A stretch of 64,000 nt of DNA from Natrialba sp. SSL1 (GTDB lineage: Archaea; Halobacteriota; Halobacteria; Halobacteriales; Natrialbaceae). Under the pieces are notes generated by a model. It searched no databases. It had not been told where the DNA came from and saw nothing but the letters and a program-made list of their open reading frames with translations. The stretch is taken from contig NZ_MASN01000060.1 in assembly GCF_001861355.1 (NCBI RefSeq), positions 62,001-126,000 of the forward strand, read 5' to 3'. The stretch's first letter is position 1. The number at the start of each line of letters is the position of its first letter. Shown piece after piece: positions 45,980-54,570 of this stretch. Both the position numbers and the translations under genes were made by a program.

Positions 45980-46480
45980 GTGTACAGCGTCAACGTCCCC
46001 GTTCCCGGCCGCGTCCGCCAGCTCGCCGACCAGCTCTATCCCAGCCTCGTCGGCTTCGAGACCGTCCGCGAGGATCACTCCTGTCTCCTCAAACGGCTCG
46101 GCGAGGCCCCACACGTCTCCCAGCTTCAGCGTCGCGCCCACCGTGCACTCGAGGGCGCGCCCGCCGTCGAGGCTCAGATCACGGGGATCGACTACTTCGA
46201 AGACCCGCCACTGGGTTCTGCGCCCGTCGTGTATCTGGCCGTCGAGAGCCCCGGACTCGAGTCGATCCACGGGCAGCTCCTCGCGGAGTTCGACTGCGTC
46301 GAGGGACTCGAGGGCGACGACTACGTACCACACGTGACCCTCGCGCGCGGTGGTAACCTCGAGACGGCACAGCAACTGGCCGACCGCGACATCGAACCAG
46401 TGACCTGGACAGTGACCGAACTCGAGTTCTGGGACGGTGCGTACAAGCTCCCTGTGAGTCGGGTGTCGTTGCCAGCCTGA
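45980..46480 (+). CDS. 2'-5' RNA ligase / 2H phosphoesterase-like protein
   Basis: 166 residues, 2H phosphoesterase fold (RNA cyclic-phosphate hydrolysis or ligation). The second HxT motif is intact (HVTLARG, His118-Thr120). The first position reads His33-Ser-Cys (DHSCLLKRLG), so the Thr is replaced by Cys. GTG start at 45980 fits the family N-terminus MYSVNVPVPG. Activity is uncertain given the altered first motif. Confidence 0.75.
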   Translation: MYSVNVPVPGRVRQLADQLYPSLVGFETVREDHSCLLKRLGEAPHVSQLQRRAHRALEGAPAVEAQITGIDYFEDPPLGSAPVVYLAVESPGLESIHGQLLAEFDCVEGLEGDDYVPHVTLARGGNLETAQQLADRDIEPVTWTVTELEFWDGAYKLPVSRVSLPA

Positions 46481-46529
46481 GTGGGAGACGGCCAGAAGTT
46501 ATTCAGCCCTGGTCACGAGTTGCGTGAGT

Positions 46530-46880
46530 ATGAACCGACGGTCTATCCTGGCGCTGTTCGCAACAGTGCCGCTTGCCGGCTGTAGCAGCCTCCTTGGCGG
46601 TGGCGTCGACGCGTCGCTCGGCGAGGACGAAATCGTCGAATTCGACTCGGATGCAGGCTCCGAACTGACAGTGAGCGTCGAGGTCGAGGAGGTCTTCCCG
46701 CTCGACAACGACTCGGATCTCGAGCGAGAGGGAGTTGGCTTCCGACTCGATCACACCGAGAACGGCATCGTCGAGACGCGCACGATCGAGGACGAGGAGA
46801 CGTTCGAGGTGACGGTTGAGGACGACGGCACCCACGCTGTCATGCTGATCGGCGGCGAGGGTCACGTCACGATCGAGTGA
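46530..46880 (+). CDS. Small Tat lipoprotein
   Basis: 116 residues. Signal MNRRSILALFATVPLAGCSS has the twin Arg and the lipobox LAGC, so lipidation at Cys18 is expected. The rest is a small acidic beta domain (SELTVSVEVEEVFPL, TFEVTVEDDGTHAVMLIGGEGHV). ATG 46530 preferred to GTG 46524. Its last 30 bp, stop included, are repeated immediately downstream. Confidence 0.75.
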   Translation: MNRRSILALFATVPLAGCSSLLGGGVDASLGEDEIVEFDSDAGSELTVSVEVEEVFPLDNDSDLEREGVGFRLDHTENGIVETRTIEDEETFEVTVEDDGTHAVMLIGGEGHVTIE

Positions 46881-46912
46881 TTGGCGGCGAAGGTCACGTC
46901 ACGATCGAGTGA
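46851..46912 (+). repeat. 32-bp tandem duplication over a stop codon
   Basis: GGCGGCGAGGGTCACGTCAC and the following ten bases up to the stop (46851-46880) recur at 46883-46912 with one mismatch in 30. The second copy lies outside the gene, so the duplication left the protein unchanged. Confidence 0.8.
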
Positions 46913-46936
46913 CCGACCAGCCAGAAACAGTACTGC

Positions 46937-49108
46937 TCAGGGTGCGGGCGCGTCGCCGTCGTAGCAGTCGTGGTCGCCGTAGAAGTTGAGCATCGCGAAC
47001 TTGAGTTTTTCCGGGCCGATATCGAGCAGTTCCTCGCGTTCTTCGTGCGGGAAAGTGCTGTTGACGCTGTACTTGCCGAGATCCGACTTTGCTTGCTTCG
47101 AGTACCGTCTGTCGAGCAGCGCGCGGACGCCAACGTCCTCGGGCGAGCGGATGACGCGTCCGAGTGCCTGCCTCGTCTTGCGAACGGTCGGAATTTCGAC
47201 GGCGTAGCGCCAGCCCGTCTCGGTGCCGTCGAACGCCGCGTCGTAGGCCTCCTGGACCGCCTCGGCACGGTCGTCCAGATGCGGGTACGGCACGCCGACG
47301 ACGAGCACCGTCTGTGCATCGTCGCCGTCGAAGCTCACCCCCTCCGCCAGCGTTCCCCACAGCGAGGTACAGAGAACGGCCCCATCGTCGGCGATGAACT
47401 CCTGTCGAAGCTCCTCGACCGACTGTCCCGGTTCGTCGAGATAGACCGTCACGTTCGAGCGGGACTCGAGTCGCTCCGCGTATCGGTTCGCCTCGCCGTA
47501 GTTCGGGAAGAAGGCGAGCGTGTTGCCGGGCGTCATGCGGACGGCGTCGTGGATGGTTTCCGTAACGTCCTCCTGCACCGCAGGGTCGTCCCGGTCCGAG
47601 GAGAACAGCGGCGGCGTCTCGACGGCGTAGGTTCGGCGATTGTCCGCAGGGAACTGCAGCCCGTAGGCCATCGTCACCGGCGTCTCGAGTCCGAGCACGT
47701 CCTCGGTCACGTCGAAGGGTTGCAAGGTCGCGCTCATGAGCACCGTCGCGGAAACCTCCTCGAACAGTTGTCCCGTCACCTGCCGTGGTAGACACGAGTA
47801 GATCTCCGCGCGACCGTAGACCTCGTCCGTCCCCGCGTCGCGGGTGACGGAGACGACGGGGTACAGCCCCTCCTTCGAACCCTCGTTCATCCACGCGCTA
47901 ACGAACGCGGCGGCCTGCAGGGTCTGACACTCCGTTCTGGTCGCGGTTTCTCCCTCGCGGTAGGCCTCCTCGTATTCTGCATCCAGTTCCTGACCGAGTT
48001 TCATCGCGGCCTCGAGATCCTCCTGAATGCCGCGACCCTCGTAGCGCTGGAGGAACTCGAGTGTCAGGTCGTCGCGACGGCCCTCGTTCGCGATGGGAAC
48101 GTCGTCCCAGTTCTCGCCGATGCGTTCGCGCTCGCCGAAGCCGAAGGAGTCCTCGTACGTTTCGACGAGCGCGCGGTGGAACGCGGAGAGGGCGTTGACG
48201 GCGTCTTCCGCACGCGGGTCGTCAGCGTCCGCGAGTTCGTCGAGTGCGGACTCGAACGTCCGCTCGGAGCAGGTACGGGTGGCGTGCTCGCGGGCGGCGT
48301 CCTCGACGTTGTGGGCCTCGTCGAAGACGGCGATGACGTCCTCGGGATCACGGCCCAGCCAGCGGAAGAACTGCTCTCGAATCGTCGAATCCAGCAGGTG
48401 GTGGTAGTTACAGACGACTAGGTCGACGCCCTCGATCCCCTCCTTCAGCAGTTCGTAGCCACAGAGGTGGCGCTGCTCTGCGTACTCGTAGATTTCGTCG
48501 GGCGTGCGCACGTCCTCGAAGAGCCAGCCGAAGAACTCGTCGGTGTCTTCGGTCAGGTTGTTCCGGTAGTAGTCACAGACGTTCTGGTCTTCCAGATCGT
48601 CGAGGCGCTCCTCGATGGACTCGAGTTCATCCATCACCGCGGAGCGGGCGTCGGCCGCGCCGCCGTCGCCCTGTTGGCTTTCCTCCAGGAGTTCGCGTTG
48701 GCGGCGCTCGAGTTGCTGTTTGTCCTGTTCGGCGTCGACGACGGCGCGGGTGTTGTCCCGCAGGGTCTGACACTCCTCGTAGCCGACGTCGATGTGACAC
48801 ATCGAGCCCTTTCCCTTGAAAACGACGGCGCGGATGGGTTCCTCGCGGGTGATCGCGCGTGCCTCGGCGATGAACTGGCGCATCTGCTGGTGGACGTTCG
48901 TCGTGATGACGACCGTCTTGTCCTCCTCGCGGGCGACCTCCAGGGCGGGAACGAGCGACGAGAGGGTCTTGCCGGTCCCGCAGGCTCCCTCGAAGAGGAC
49001 GTTTTGTCCGCGCACGAGCGCGTTGTGGATGCGGTCCATGGCCTCGCGCTGGTTCTCGTACGGCTGATCGTACGGGAAAAAGCGCATGTACCCGGCTGTC
49101 TCGGACAC
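46937..49108 (-). CDS. XPD/Rad3/DinG-type ATP-dependent DNA helicase
   Basis: 723-residue SF2 helicase for DNA repair or processing. Walker A GACGTGKT (41-48), DEAH box VFDEAHN (263-266), motif VI QALGRVIRSPED. Four cysteines in the first domain (Cys104, Cys113, Cys178, Cys216) fit the [4Fe-4S] cluster of XPD. Between Cys113 and Cys178 lies a charged coiled-coil insertion (about 125-175). Could be the haloarchaeal XPD-like or a DinG-like enzyme. An internal Met at residue 8 is an alternative start. Confidence 0.92.
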   Translation of the reverse strand: MSETAGYMRFFPYDQPYENQREAMDRIHNALVRGQNVLFEGACGTGKTLSSLVPALEVAREEDKTVVITTNVHQQMRQFIAEARAITREEPIRAVVFKGKGSMCHIDVGYEECQTLRDNTRAVVDAEQDKQQLERRQRELLEESQQGDGGAADARSAVMDELESIEERLDDLEDQNVCDYYRNNLTEDTDEFFGWLFEDVRTPDEIYEYAEQRHLCGYELLKEGIEGVDLVVCNYHHLLDSTIREQFFRWLGRDPEDVIAVFDEAHNVEDAAREHATRTCSERTFESALDELADADDPRAEDAVNALSAFHRALVETYEDSFGFGERERIGENWDDVPIANEGRRDDLTLEFLQRYEGRGIQEDLEAAMKLGQELDAEYEEAYREGETATRTECQTLQAAAFVSAWMNEGSKEGLYPVVSVTRDAGTDEVYGRAEIYSCLPRQVTGQLFEEVSATVLMSATLQPFDVTEDVLGLETPVTMAYGLQFPADNRRTYAVETPPLFSSDRDDPAVQEDVTETIHDAVRMTPGNTLAFFPNYGEANRYAERLESRSNVTVYLDEPGQSVEELRQEFIADDGAVLCTSLWGTLAEGVSFDGDDAQTVLVVGVPYPHLDDRAEAVQEAYDAAFDGTETGWRYAVEIPTVRKTRQALGRVIRSPEDVGVRALLDRRYSKQAKSDLGKYSVNSTFPHEEREELLDIGPEKLKFAMLNFYGDHDCYDGDAPAP

Positions 49109-49236
49109 GATACGTGATTGGTTCCCGCTCCGATAAAAGGATTCGTCTCAGCCAGGGACGGCTATCGGTCACACCACACGAGAAGACAAGAAAATGGTAG
49201 CACCCACCACAGCCAGCACCTGCGCGCTACAGCGCC

Positions 49237-49680
49237 ATGTACGTCCCACCCTTCGAGTCGACCATGTCCATTCCCGGATACCGATCCAGTGACACCGCAG
49301 AGTTCGCACTCGAGTTCGGCGGCGCTCGCGCGGCCGTCGTCGCGAGTGATGTACCGGACGGGTTTGGCGTCGACGACAGCGTGCGCCGCTCGCCGACGGA
49401 CATCCCTGCAGACGCGCTCGCGGAACCGGTCGAACTGGTCGGACTGGACGGCCTTGCCGGGGTGAGTGCGATGCGGCTCGAAGTCGACTACGACCCGAAA
49501 GGATTGCCGCCGGGTGCGAGTCCGATGGACGTGGCCGTTGCCGTGGAGACAGAGGCGGGCTGGGAGACGCTCGATTCCACCGTTGATCTGGCGGCAACGA
49601 CGGTGACAGCGGTGCTGAACGAGCGGCCGCCGGGGTCGACGATCGTGGCGGTGTACGACGACGGCGACGGCGGGCGCTAA
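49237..49680 (+). CDS. Hypothetical protein
   Basis: 147 residues, acidic, with alternating beta-like segments (TAEFALEFGGARAAVV, SAMRLEVDYDPKGLPP, MDVAVAVETEAGWETLD) and a Gly/Asp tail. Start may be ATG 49237 or ATG 49264 (MSIPGYRSSD). No motif recognised. Halophilic composition supports a real gene. Confidence 0.55.
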   Translation: MYVPPFESTMSIPGYRSSDTAEFALEFGGARAAVVASDVPDGFGVDDSVRRSPTDIPADALAEPVELVGLDGLAGVSAMRLEVDYDPKGLPPGASPMDVAVAVETEAGWETLDSTVDLAATTVTAVLNERPPGSTIVAVYDDGDGGR

Positions 49681-49783
49681 GTCGTGAGCGAGCGCGCACA
49701 CCAAGGAGCCGGCAGGCCCAGCGGAGTCGAACGGACTCAACGGAGTCGAAAGGAACGTCCCGCGTGCGGGTGAAAGTGCAGCC

Positions 49784-50329
49784 ATGATCGCGATTTTTTC
49801 GGACACGCACAGCAACAGCGGCCACGAACTAACCGACGAGGCGCTGCGCGCAGCGCGCGAGGCAGACACCGTCATCCACGCCGGTGACTTCACGAGCACG
49901 GTCGCACTCGAGTCGTTCCAGCGCGAGTGTGACACCCTCTTTGCAGTACACGGCAACGCGGACAGCGCCGCGGTTCGCGATCGGCTCCCAACGGCACGCG
50001 TCGTCGAGACAGGCGGCGTCCGGTTCGCCGTCACCCACCGCCGCGACGGCGGCGAGATGGGACTCGCGATGTTCGGCCGCTCGCGCGACGCCGACGTCGT
50101 CGTCTCGGGCCACACCCACCGACCGACGGTGATCGAAACCGAGGACTGTCTGCTGCTCAATCCTGGCAGTCACGCCCAGCCCCGTGGGAATCGGCCGGGG
50201 TTCGTCGTCCTCGAGGAGACGGACAACGGTGACGATGGCGGTGACGGCGACGGCGACGACCCAAAACTCACCGGCGAACTACGCCAACCAGACGGAACGG
50301 TACTCGAGTCGATCGTCGTCTCGCCGTAG
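49784..50329 (+). CDS. YfcE/MJ0936-type metallophosphoesterase
   Basis: 181-residue phosphodiesterase of the calcineurin-like superfamily. Metal ligands are seen in FSDTHS (Asp7, His9), HAGDF, VHGNAD, THR and SGHTHRPT. An acidic Gly/Asp insertion (DNGDDGGDGDGDD) lies near the C-terminus. The physiological substrate is unknown. Confidence 0.88.
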   Translation: MIAIFSDTHSNSGHELTDEALRAAREADTVIHAGDFTSTVALESFQRECDTLFAVHGNADSAAVRDRLPTARVVETGGVRFAVTHRRDGGEMGLAMFGRSRDADVVVSGHTHRPTVIETEDCLLLNPGSHAQPRGNRPGFVVLEETDNGDDGGDGDGDDPKLTGELRQPDGTVLESIVVSP

Positions 50330-50786
50330 TGCAGTAGCAGCGACGACGATACTAGTCAGGGGACACTCGACGTGGAGACGTACGTGTGAGTGCGAGGACG
50401 AATAGGCACGGTGGAGGACGGCGAGTGCGCCAGCGGGGTGGCGACCGGTGATAGGTGGTGGATGGGGGAGGGCAGTGGGGGGAGGCAGCGAGTGACCAGC
50501 GGGGAATGGGCGGGCAACCGATGGTCAGGGGATGTGAGGGGGGCGATCGTGGGGGGATGATCGGATCGTCCTCGAGTACACGACGCCGAGCCGTTGGCGG
50601 CGTGATCGAGGCGCATCTACACCAATGGCCGGTAGTTAGTTATAGGCAGCGTAAGGTGAAAAAGCGGTTTTAGTGACAAACAGGATCGCCTCACAGTGGT
50701 GCTGACCGGCCGATAAGCTTCGAATAAGGAGTATAGTGTCGAGTACACCGTGTCGAGTCCAGTGAACGAGACCCCCATCGCCGAAA
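50330..50786. other. G-rich intergenic region
   Basis: 457 bp with no accepted gene. Between 50464 and 50557 the plus strand carries many runs of three to six G (for example GGGGGAGGGCAGTGGGGGG), giving quadruplex-forming potential. The 50455-50673 open frame is a by-product of this composition. Confidence 0.5.
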
Positions 50787-50787
50787 G

Positions 50788-50795
50788 GTATATTT
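50788..50795 (+). promoter_or_regulatory. TATA box of the class III aminotransferase gene
   Basis: GTATATTT; expected transcription start about 25-30 bp downstream (near 50818), just before the operator-like palindrome. This favours ATG 50845 over ATG 50812 or TTG 50794. Confidence 0.6.
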
Positions 50796-50820
50796 GAGAC
50801 GCGAATCCTTGATGCTAGAA

Positions 50821-50838
50821 CCGGAAGTACATTTCCGG
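50821..50838 (+). promoter_or_regulatory. NrpR-type operator candidate, site 1
   Basis: CCGGAAGTACATTTCCGG: 6-bp arms, 6-bp spacer. Its core GGAA-N6-TTCC is exactly the consensus published for NrpR in Methanococcus. It starts 33 bp after the TATA box and ends 6 bp before the start codon of the gene that precedes an nrpR homologue. Confidence 0.65.
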
Positions 50839-50844
50839 GATTTG

Positions 50845-52245
50845 ATGACCGAGCCAGAACGACCATCCGACACGTCGGCGGCGGAGTTACTCGCGAGCGA
50901 GCACGAACAGTACCAGGAGCAAACACCGGGCTCAGCGGCGCTTGCCGAGGACCTGGGAGAGCTGGTCCCCGCAGGCGTTTGCAGTACGTATCGTGCGTAC
51001 GACCCGTATCCCGTTCACGCCGAGCGAGCGACGGGAACGAGGATTCACGACGTCGACGGGAACGAGTACCTGGACTTCGCGCTGAACAACGGGACTCAGC
51101 TCGTCGGGCACACGCATCCAGCACTGTCCGAAGCGACCAAAGAGCAGATCGACGACGGGACGCTGTACACGCGACCGAGTGATCTCATCCAGTTCGCAGC
51201 ACAGCCACTCATCGACCGCTGGGAGGCGATCGAACAGGTCCGGTTTACGAACAGCGGCACCGAATCGGTGATGCACTCGATGCGCCTCGCACGGGCGGCG
51301 ACCGGCCGCGAGAAGATCATCCGGATGGAAGGCGCGTACCACGGCGCACACGATCCAGCCCTCGTGAGCAAGATGCCGCCGCTCGACGAGGCCGGACCGG
51401 CCGACGATCCAACGCCGATCAGGGAGTCCCGTGGAATACCGGAGTCTGTCCCAGAGAACATCCTCCTGGCGCAGTACAACGACGCGGAGAGCGTCGAGCG
51501 ACTGCTCCGCGCCCACGAGGACGAGGTTGCGGGGATTCTCGTCGAACCGGCCTGCTTCAATCTCGGCGTCGTCGAACCGGAAGATGGTTTCCTCCATCGG
51601 CTGCGCGAACTGGCCGACGAGTTCGGTGCCGTCCTGATCTTCGACGAAGTCAAGACCGGCGCGAAGATCGCACCCGGCGGCGGGGCCGAGTACTACGGCG
51701 TCCAGCCGGATCTAGTCGCGCTCGCGAAGGCGATCGGCGGCGGCTATCCCGTCGGCGCGTTCGGTGGCAAGCGAGAACTCATGGAACTGGTCGCGGCTGA
51801 TCTCGAGAAGGGCGTCGCGACCGGGGCGGCACACTACGGCACCTACAACGGGAACCCGCTCTCGCTGCGCGCGGTCGGTGTCACGCTGCGGGAGATCCTC
51901 ACGGACGACGCATACGATCACGTCACCGAACTCTCCGAACGCCTGGCGGACGGCTACCGCGACGTGATGGCCGACGCCGACATCGACGGCTACGTCGTCA
52001 CCGCAGGGTCACAGGGAATGGTGTACTTCACCGACGAGCGCGTGCGAACGTTCCGCGACTGGGAACACGTCGACGAGGAACTCCACGAGGCCTACTGGTT
52101 CGGGATGCTCAACCGCGGCGTCATCCCCCACCCGCACGACGCCTCCCAGCAGTGGACGATCAGCGTCCAGCATACGGCAGACGACATTGCTGCACACATC
52201 GACGCCTTCGCGGATCTCGCCACGCATTTATCCGCTGCACAGTAG
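50845..52245 (+). CDS. Class III aminotransferase (GSA-aminomutase-like)
   Basis: 466 residues from ATG 50845. PLP enzyme of the aminotransferase class III fold, closest in look to glutamate-1-semialdehyde aminomutases and omega-amino-acid transaminases. Motifs: TNSGTESVMHSMRLAR, MEGAYHGAHD, LIFDEVKTG and the PLP lysine in LALAKAIGGGYPVGAFGG region. Ten bases separate it from the NrpR-family gene, forming a two-gene operon. In context it could transaminate a terminal amine (putrescine, aminobutyrate or similar). A true hemL function is less likely here, since no other tetrapyrrole gene is nearby. Confidence 0.8.
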   Translation: MTEPERPSDTSAAELLASEHEQYQEQTPGSAALAEDLGELVPAGVCSTYRAYDPYPVHAERATGTRIHDVDGNEYLDFALNNGTQLVGHTHPALSEATKEQIDDGTLYTRPSDLIQFAAQPLIDRWEAIEQVRFTNSGTESVMHSMRLARAATGREKIIRMEGAYHGAHDPALVSKMPPLDEAGPADDPTPIRESRGIPESVPENILLAQYNDAESVERLLRAHEDEVAGILVEPACFNLGVVEPEDGFLHRLRELADEFGAVLIFDEVKTGAKIAPGGGAEYYGVQPDLVALAKAIGGGYPVGAFGGKRELMELVAADLEKGVATGAAHYGTYNGNPLSLRAVGVTLREILTDDAYDHVTELSERLADGYRDVMADADIDGYVVTAGSQGMVYFTDERVRTFRDWEHVDEELHEAYWFGMLNRGVIPHPHDASQQWTISVQHTADDIAAHIDAFADLATHLSAAQ

Positions 52246-52255
52246 GTATCGAACG

Positions 52256-53254
52256 ATGACGAGCGATCCGGATCGACGAACGTACGATATTCTCCGCCTG
52301 CTCGCGGCCCACGAACCCGTTGGGAGCGTCCACCTGACCAACCATCTCCGCGAGCGGGGATACTCCATCACCGAGCGAACGGTCCGGCTCACACTCGCAG
52401 ACCTCGATGACGCCGGCTTGACCGAAAAAGCGGGCGGAAAGGGAAGGCGGCTAACAGTTGCCGGCCGTGCAGAGCTCGACCGCGGCGGCGTCAGTGGCCG
52501 CGTCGAACAGGTCCGTGAGCGACTCGCAGACCTGACAAGCCGTGTGACGTACAACCCAGAGACCGACGACGGAGACGTTGTCGTGGGTACCGTTACCGTG
52601 CCGGCGGCGAACCGATCGGACGTCGAGGCGATCATCGCGGCGATCGACAACTCACCGCTAGGACCAGCCGCGACAGCAGTCGAGTCGGTCGAGCGCGACG
52701 GCGAGGAGTTCCTCGAGATCGCCGCGCCCTCGAGTGTAACGATCGACGGCGTATTGCTCAACGAAGGGATCGACACCGATCTCGAGACGACTGGTGTCGT
52801 CGAGTACCACGCGGAGCCGGAGAGCGTCCCCTACGATGATCCGGAGCCGGCCGCCCACGGCGGTGCGATCAGGCGGTTCACCGACGTGATCGGAGACGAG
52901 CGAGCGACGGTCGACATGGTATCACTGTTGATAGAGGCGCGTCGAACGACGGTCGGCTCGGCGCTTGCGGGTGAGCCAGGGCTTCTCGTCGCCGACAATC
53001 GCGAGTTTCCGCTTGCAAAGTACGACCGCGCACACGAACTCGCAGTCGCCACTCGCCGCCAACTCGGCGGTGTGATCGACGTACGGCGGCCGCGCGAGCC
53101 CGGTCCGTTCCCGTGGGATGAACCGGGCTGGGCGTTCGCCTCGCTGACGTGCGTCGGTCTCTCCGAGTGTCTCATCGCCCGTTGCGTCGAGGAAGGAATC
53201 GCGACGGAGTGGGAAACGCTGTCACGGGTTCACGATCGAACGGATCTAAAATAG
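52256..53254 (+). CDS. NrpR-family transcriptional regulator (copy 1)
   Basis: 332 residues. The N-terminal winged helix is about 5-72 (RRTYDILRLLAAHEPVGSVHL...TVRLTLADLDDAGLTEK...GRRLTVAGRAEL), the RNase R-type wing used by NrpR. A single NrpR (DUF128) effector domain follows (about 90-325), with APSSVTIDGVLLNEG as a shared landmark with copy 2. In methanogens NrpR represses nitrogen genes and is released by 2-oxoglutarate. Operon with the aminotransferase upstream. Paralogue at 58827-59957. Confidence 0.85.
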   Translation: MTSDPDRRTYDILRLLAAHEPVGSVHLTNHLRERGYSITERTVRLTLADLDDAGLTEKAGGKGRRLTVAGRAELDRGGVSGRVEQVRERLADLTSRVTYNPETDDGDVVVGTVTVPAANRSDVEAIIAAIDNSPLGPAATAVESVERDGEEFLEIAAPSSVTIDGVLLNEGIDTDLETTGVVEYHAEPESVPYDDPEPAAHGGAIRRFTDVIGDERATVDMVSLLIEARRTTVGSALAGEPGLLVADNREFPLAKYDRAHELAVATRRQLGGVIDVRRPREPGPFPWDEPGWAFASLTCVGLSECLIARCVEEGIATEWETLSRVHDRTDLK

Positions 53255-53396
53255 GCTGACACCTTCATTCTACTCTCGAATGGAGTTGGACCACAAAATA
53301 TCGGATCGTCTCATCATCTGGTAAGTCATTTAAAATAACACGAGAGGAGTGGGCAACAGTGTCGCTAAGAGACACGTCACCACGCACTGTGGGAAG

Positions 53397-53404
53397 TTTT
53401 ATGT
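53397..53404 (+). promoter_or_regulatory. TATA box of the ABC transporter operon
   Basis: TTTTATGT, 36 bp before the operator-like palindrome at 53433; start site expected near 53427. Confidence 0.5.
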
Positions 53405-53432
53405 AGAGATAGCAAGCATACGTGGAGTAGGT

Positions 53433-53446
53433 GGCAATTGTATGCC
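53433..53446 (+). promoter_or_regulatory. NrpR-type operator candidate, site 2
   Basis: GGCAATTGTATGCC, i.e. GGCA-N6-TGCC, overlapping the start codon of the binding-protein gene. Preceded by GGT as in site 3. Confidence 0.5.
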
Positions 53447-54545
53447 AGCAGAAAACACGCACGGGAGACGGACGTTCCTTCGATCGACGGCGGCAGCGGG
53501 GAGTGTCGCCGCCCTCGGAGGGCTCGCAGGCTGTACAGGAATGCTCGACGGCGGGGATGACACGCTGACCGTTGCGGTCTACGGCGGTGTGTTCCAGGAT
53601 GTCATGGACGAGGAACTCTTCGCTCCGTTCGAAGAGGAAACCGACATCAGCGTCGAGTCAGAGGCACAACCAACATCCGAGGAAGCGCTCACGCAGTACG
53701 AGAACGCCGTCGGTGCCGGCGACGCGCCAGTCGACGTCGCAATTATGGCACAGACCGGTGTCCTTCAGGGACTGAACTCGGATCTGTGGCACATCTGGGA
53801 CGACGACGAGTTCGAGAATCTCGAGTACATCAGCGACGACCTCGTCGGCGAGGCCGACGGCGGTATCTCGAGTATCGGCGCGCTGTCGTGGTACATCAAC
53901 CTCGTCCAGAACACGGACGTCATCGAGGAGCCAGTTGACTCCTGGGAGGCGCTCTGGGATGAGGAGTACGAGGACACGCTCGGCCTGCTCGGGTACGCGT
54001 CGAACTCGTTCCTGCTCGAGGTTACCGCAGAAGTGCACTTCGACGGCCAGGACATTCTCGACGACCGCGACGGCGTCGAGGAAGTGTTCGAGGAACTCGA
54101 GGGCGTCACTGATCAGGCCAACTTCTGGTACGAGAACGAAGCGGAGTTCCAGCAGCGTCTCCGAGACGGTGAAGTGCCGGCAGGGATGCTCTACAGTGAC
54201 ATTACGCGCGTCATGCAGGACGACGGCGCGCCGGTCCAGTCGAACTTCGTCCAGGAAGGGTCGATCCTCGACTCCGGGCTTTGGGTCACACTCGAGACGT
54301 CCGACCTCAAGGAGGAGGCGCGCGAGTTTATCGACTACGCGAGTCAGCCCTCGGTGCAGGACGAACTGGCACAGGGACTGTACACGAGTCCGACGGTCGA
54401 GCGCGAGTACTCCGAGATCGACGACGACTTCTATGAGGAAATCGCCGGACCAGGACCGGACGAAGCGATCACGCCCAAGTACGAACTCTACGTCGAGGAA
54501 GAAGACTGGGTTAGTGAGCGCTGGGAACAGTTCATCATCGGCTAA
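53442..54545 (+). CDS. ABC importer substrate-binding lipoprotein (PotD-like)
   Basis: 367 residues from ATG 53442. Tat signal RRTFLRSTAAAGS with lipobox LAGC, then a spacer and a family 1-type periplasmic-binding fold (LTVAVYGGVFQDVMDEELFA, GALSWYINLVQNTDVIEEPV, WEALWDEEY). It resembles spermidine/putrescine binding proteins, though thiamine or iron-type proteins share the fold. Gene order (binding protein, ATPase, fused permeases, amidase) supports an organic nitrogen ligand. Confidence 0.85.
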   Translation: MPAENTHGRRTFLRSTAAAGSVAALGGLAGCTGMLDGGDDTLTVAVYGGVFQDVMDEELFAPFEEETDISVESEAQPTSEEALTQYENAVGAGDAPVDVAIMAQTGVLQGLNSDLWHIWDDDEFENLEYISDDLVGEADGGISSIGALSWYINLVQNTDVIEEPVDSWEALWDEEYEDTLGLLGYASNSFLLEVTAEVHFDGQDILDDRDGVEEVFEELEGVTDQANFWYENEAEFQQRLRDGEVPAGMLYSDITRVMQDDGAPVQSNFVQEGSILDSGLWVTLETSDLKEEAREFIDYASQPSVQDELAQGLYTSPTVEREYSEIDDDFYEEIAGPGPDEAITPKYELYVEEEDWVSERWEQFIIG

Positions 54546-54570
54546 GTCAATCGATCTAATCTAATTGTTC

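Noticed and set aside
50455-50673. 72-codon frame in the G-rich gap
   Set aside because: Gly/Arg-rich product follows from the G-runs; no halophilic acidity and no recognisable fold.
50794-50844. Earlier TTG or ATG starts for the class III aminotransferase
   Set aside because: The TATA box at 50788 and expected start site near 50818 place both before or at the transcript start, so ATG 50845 is preferred.
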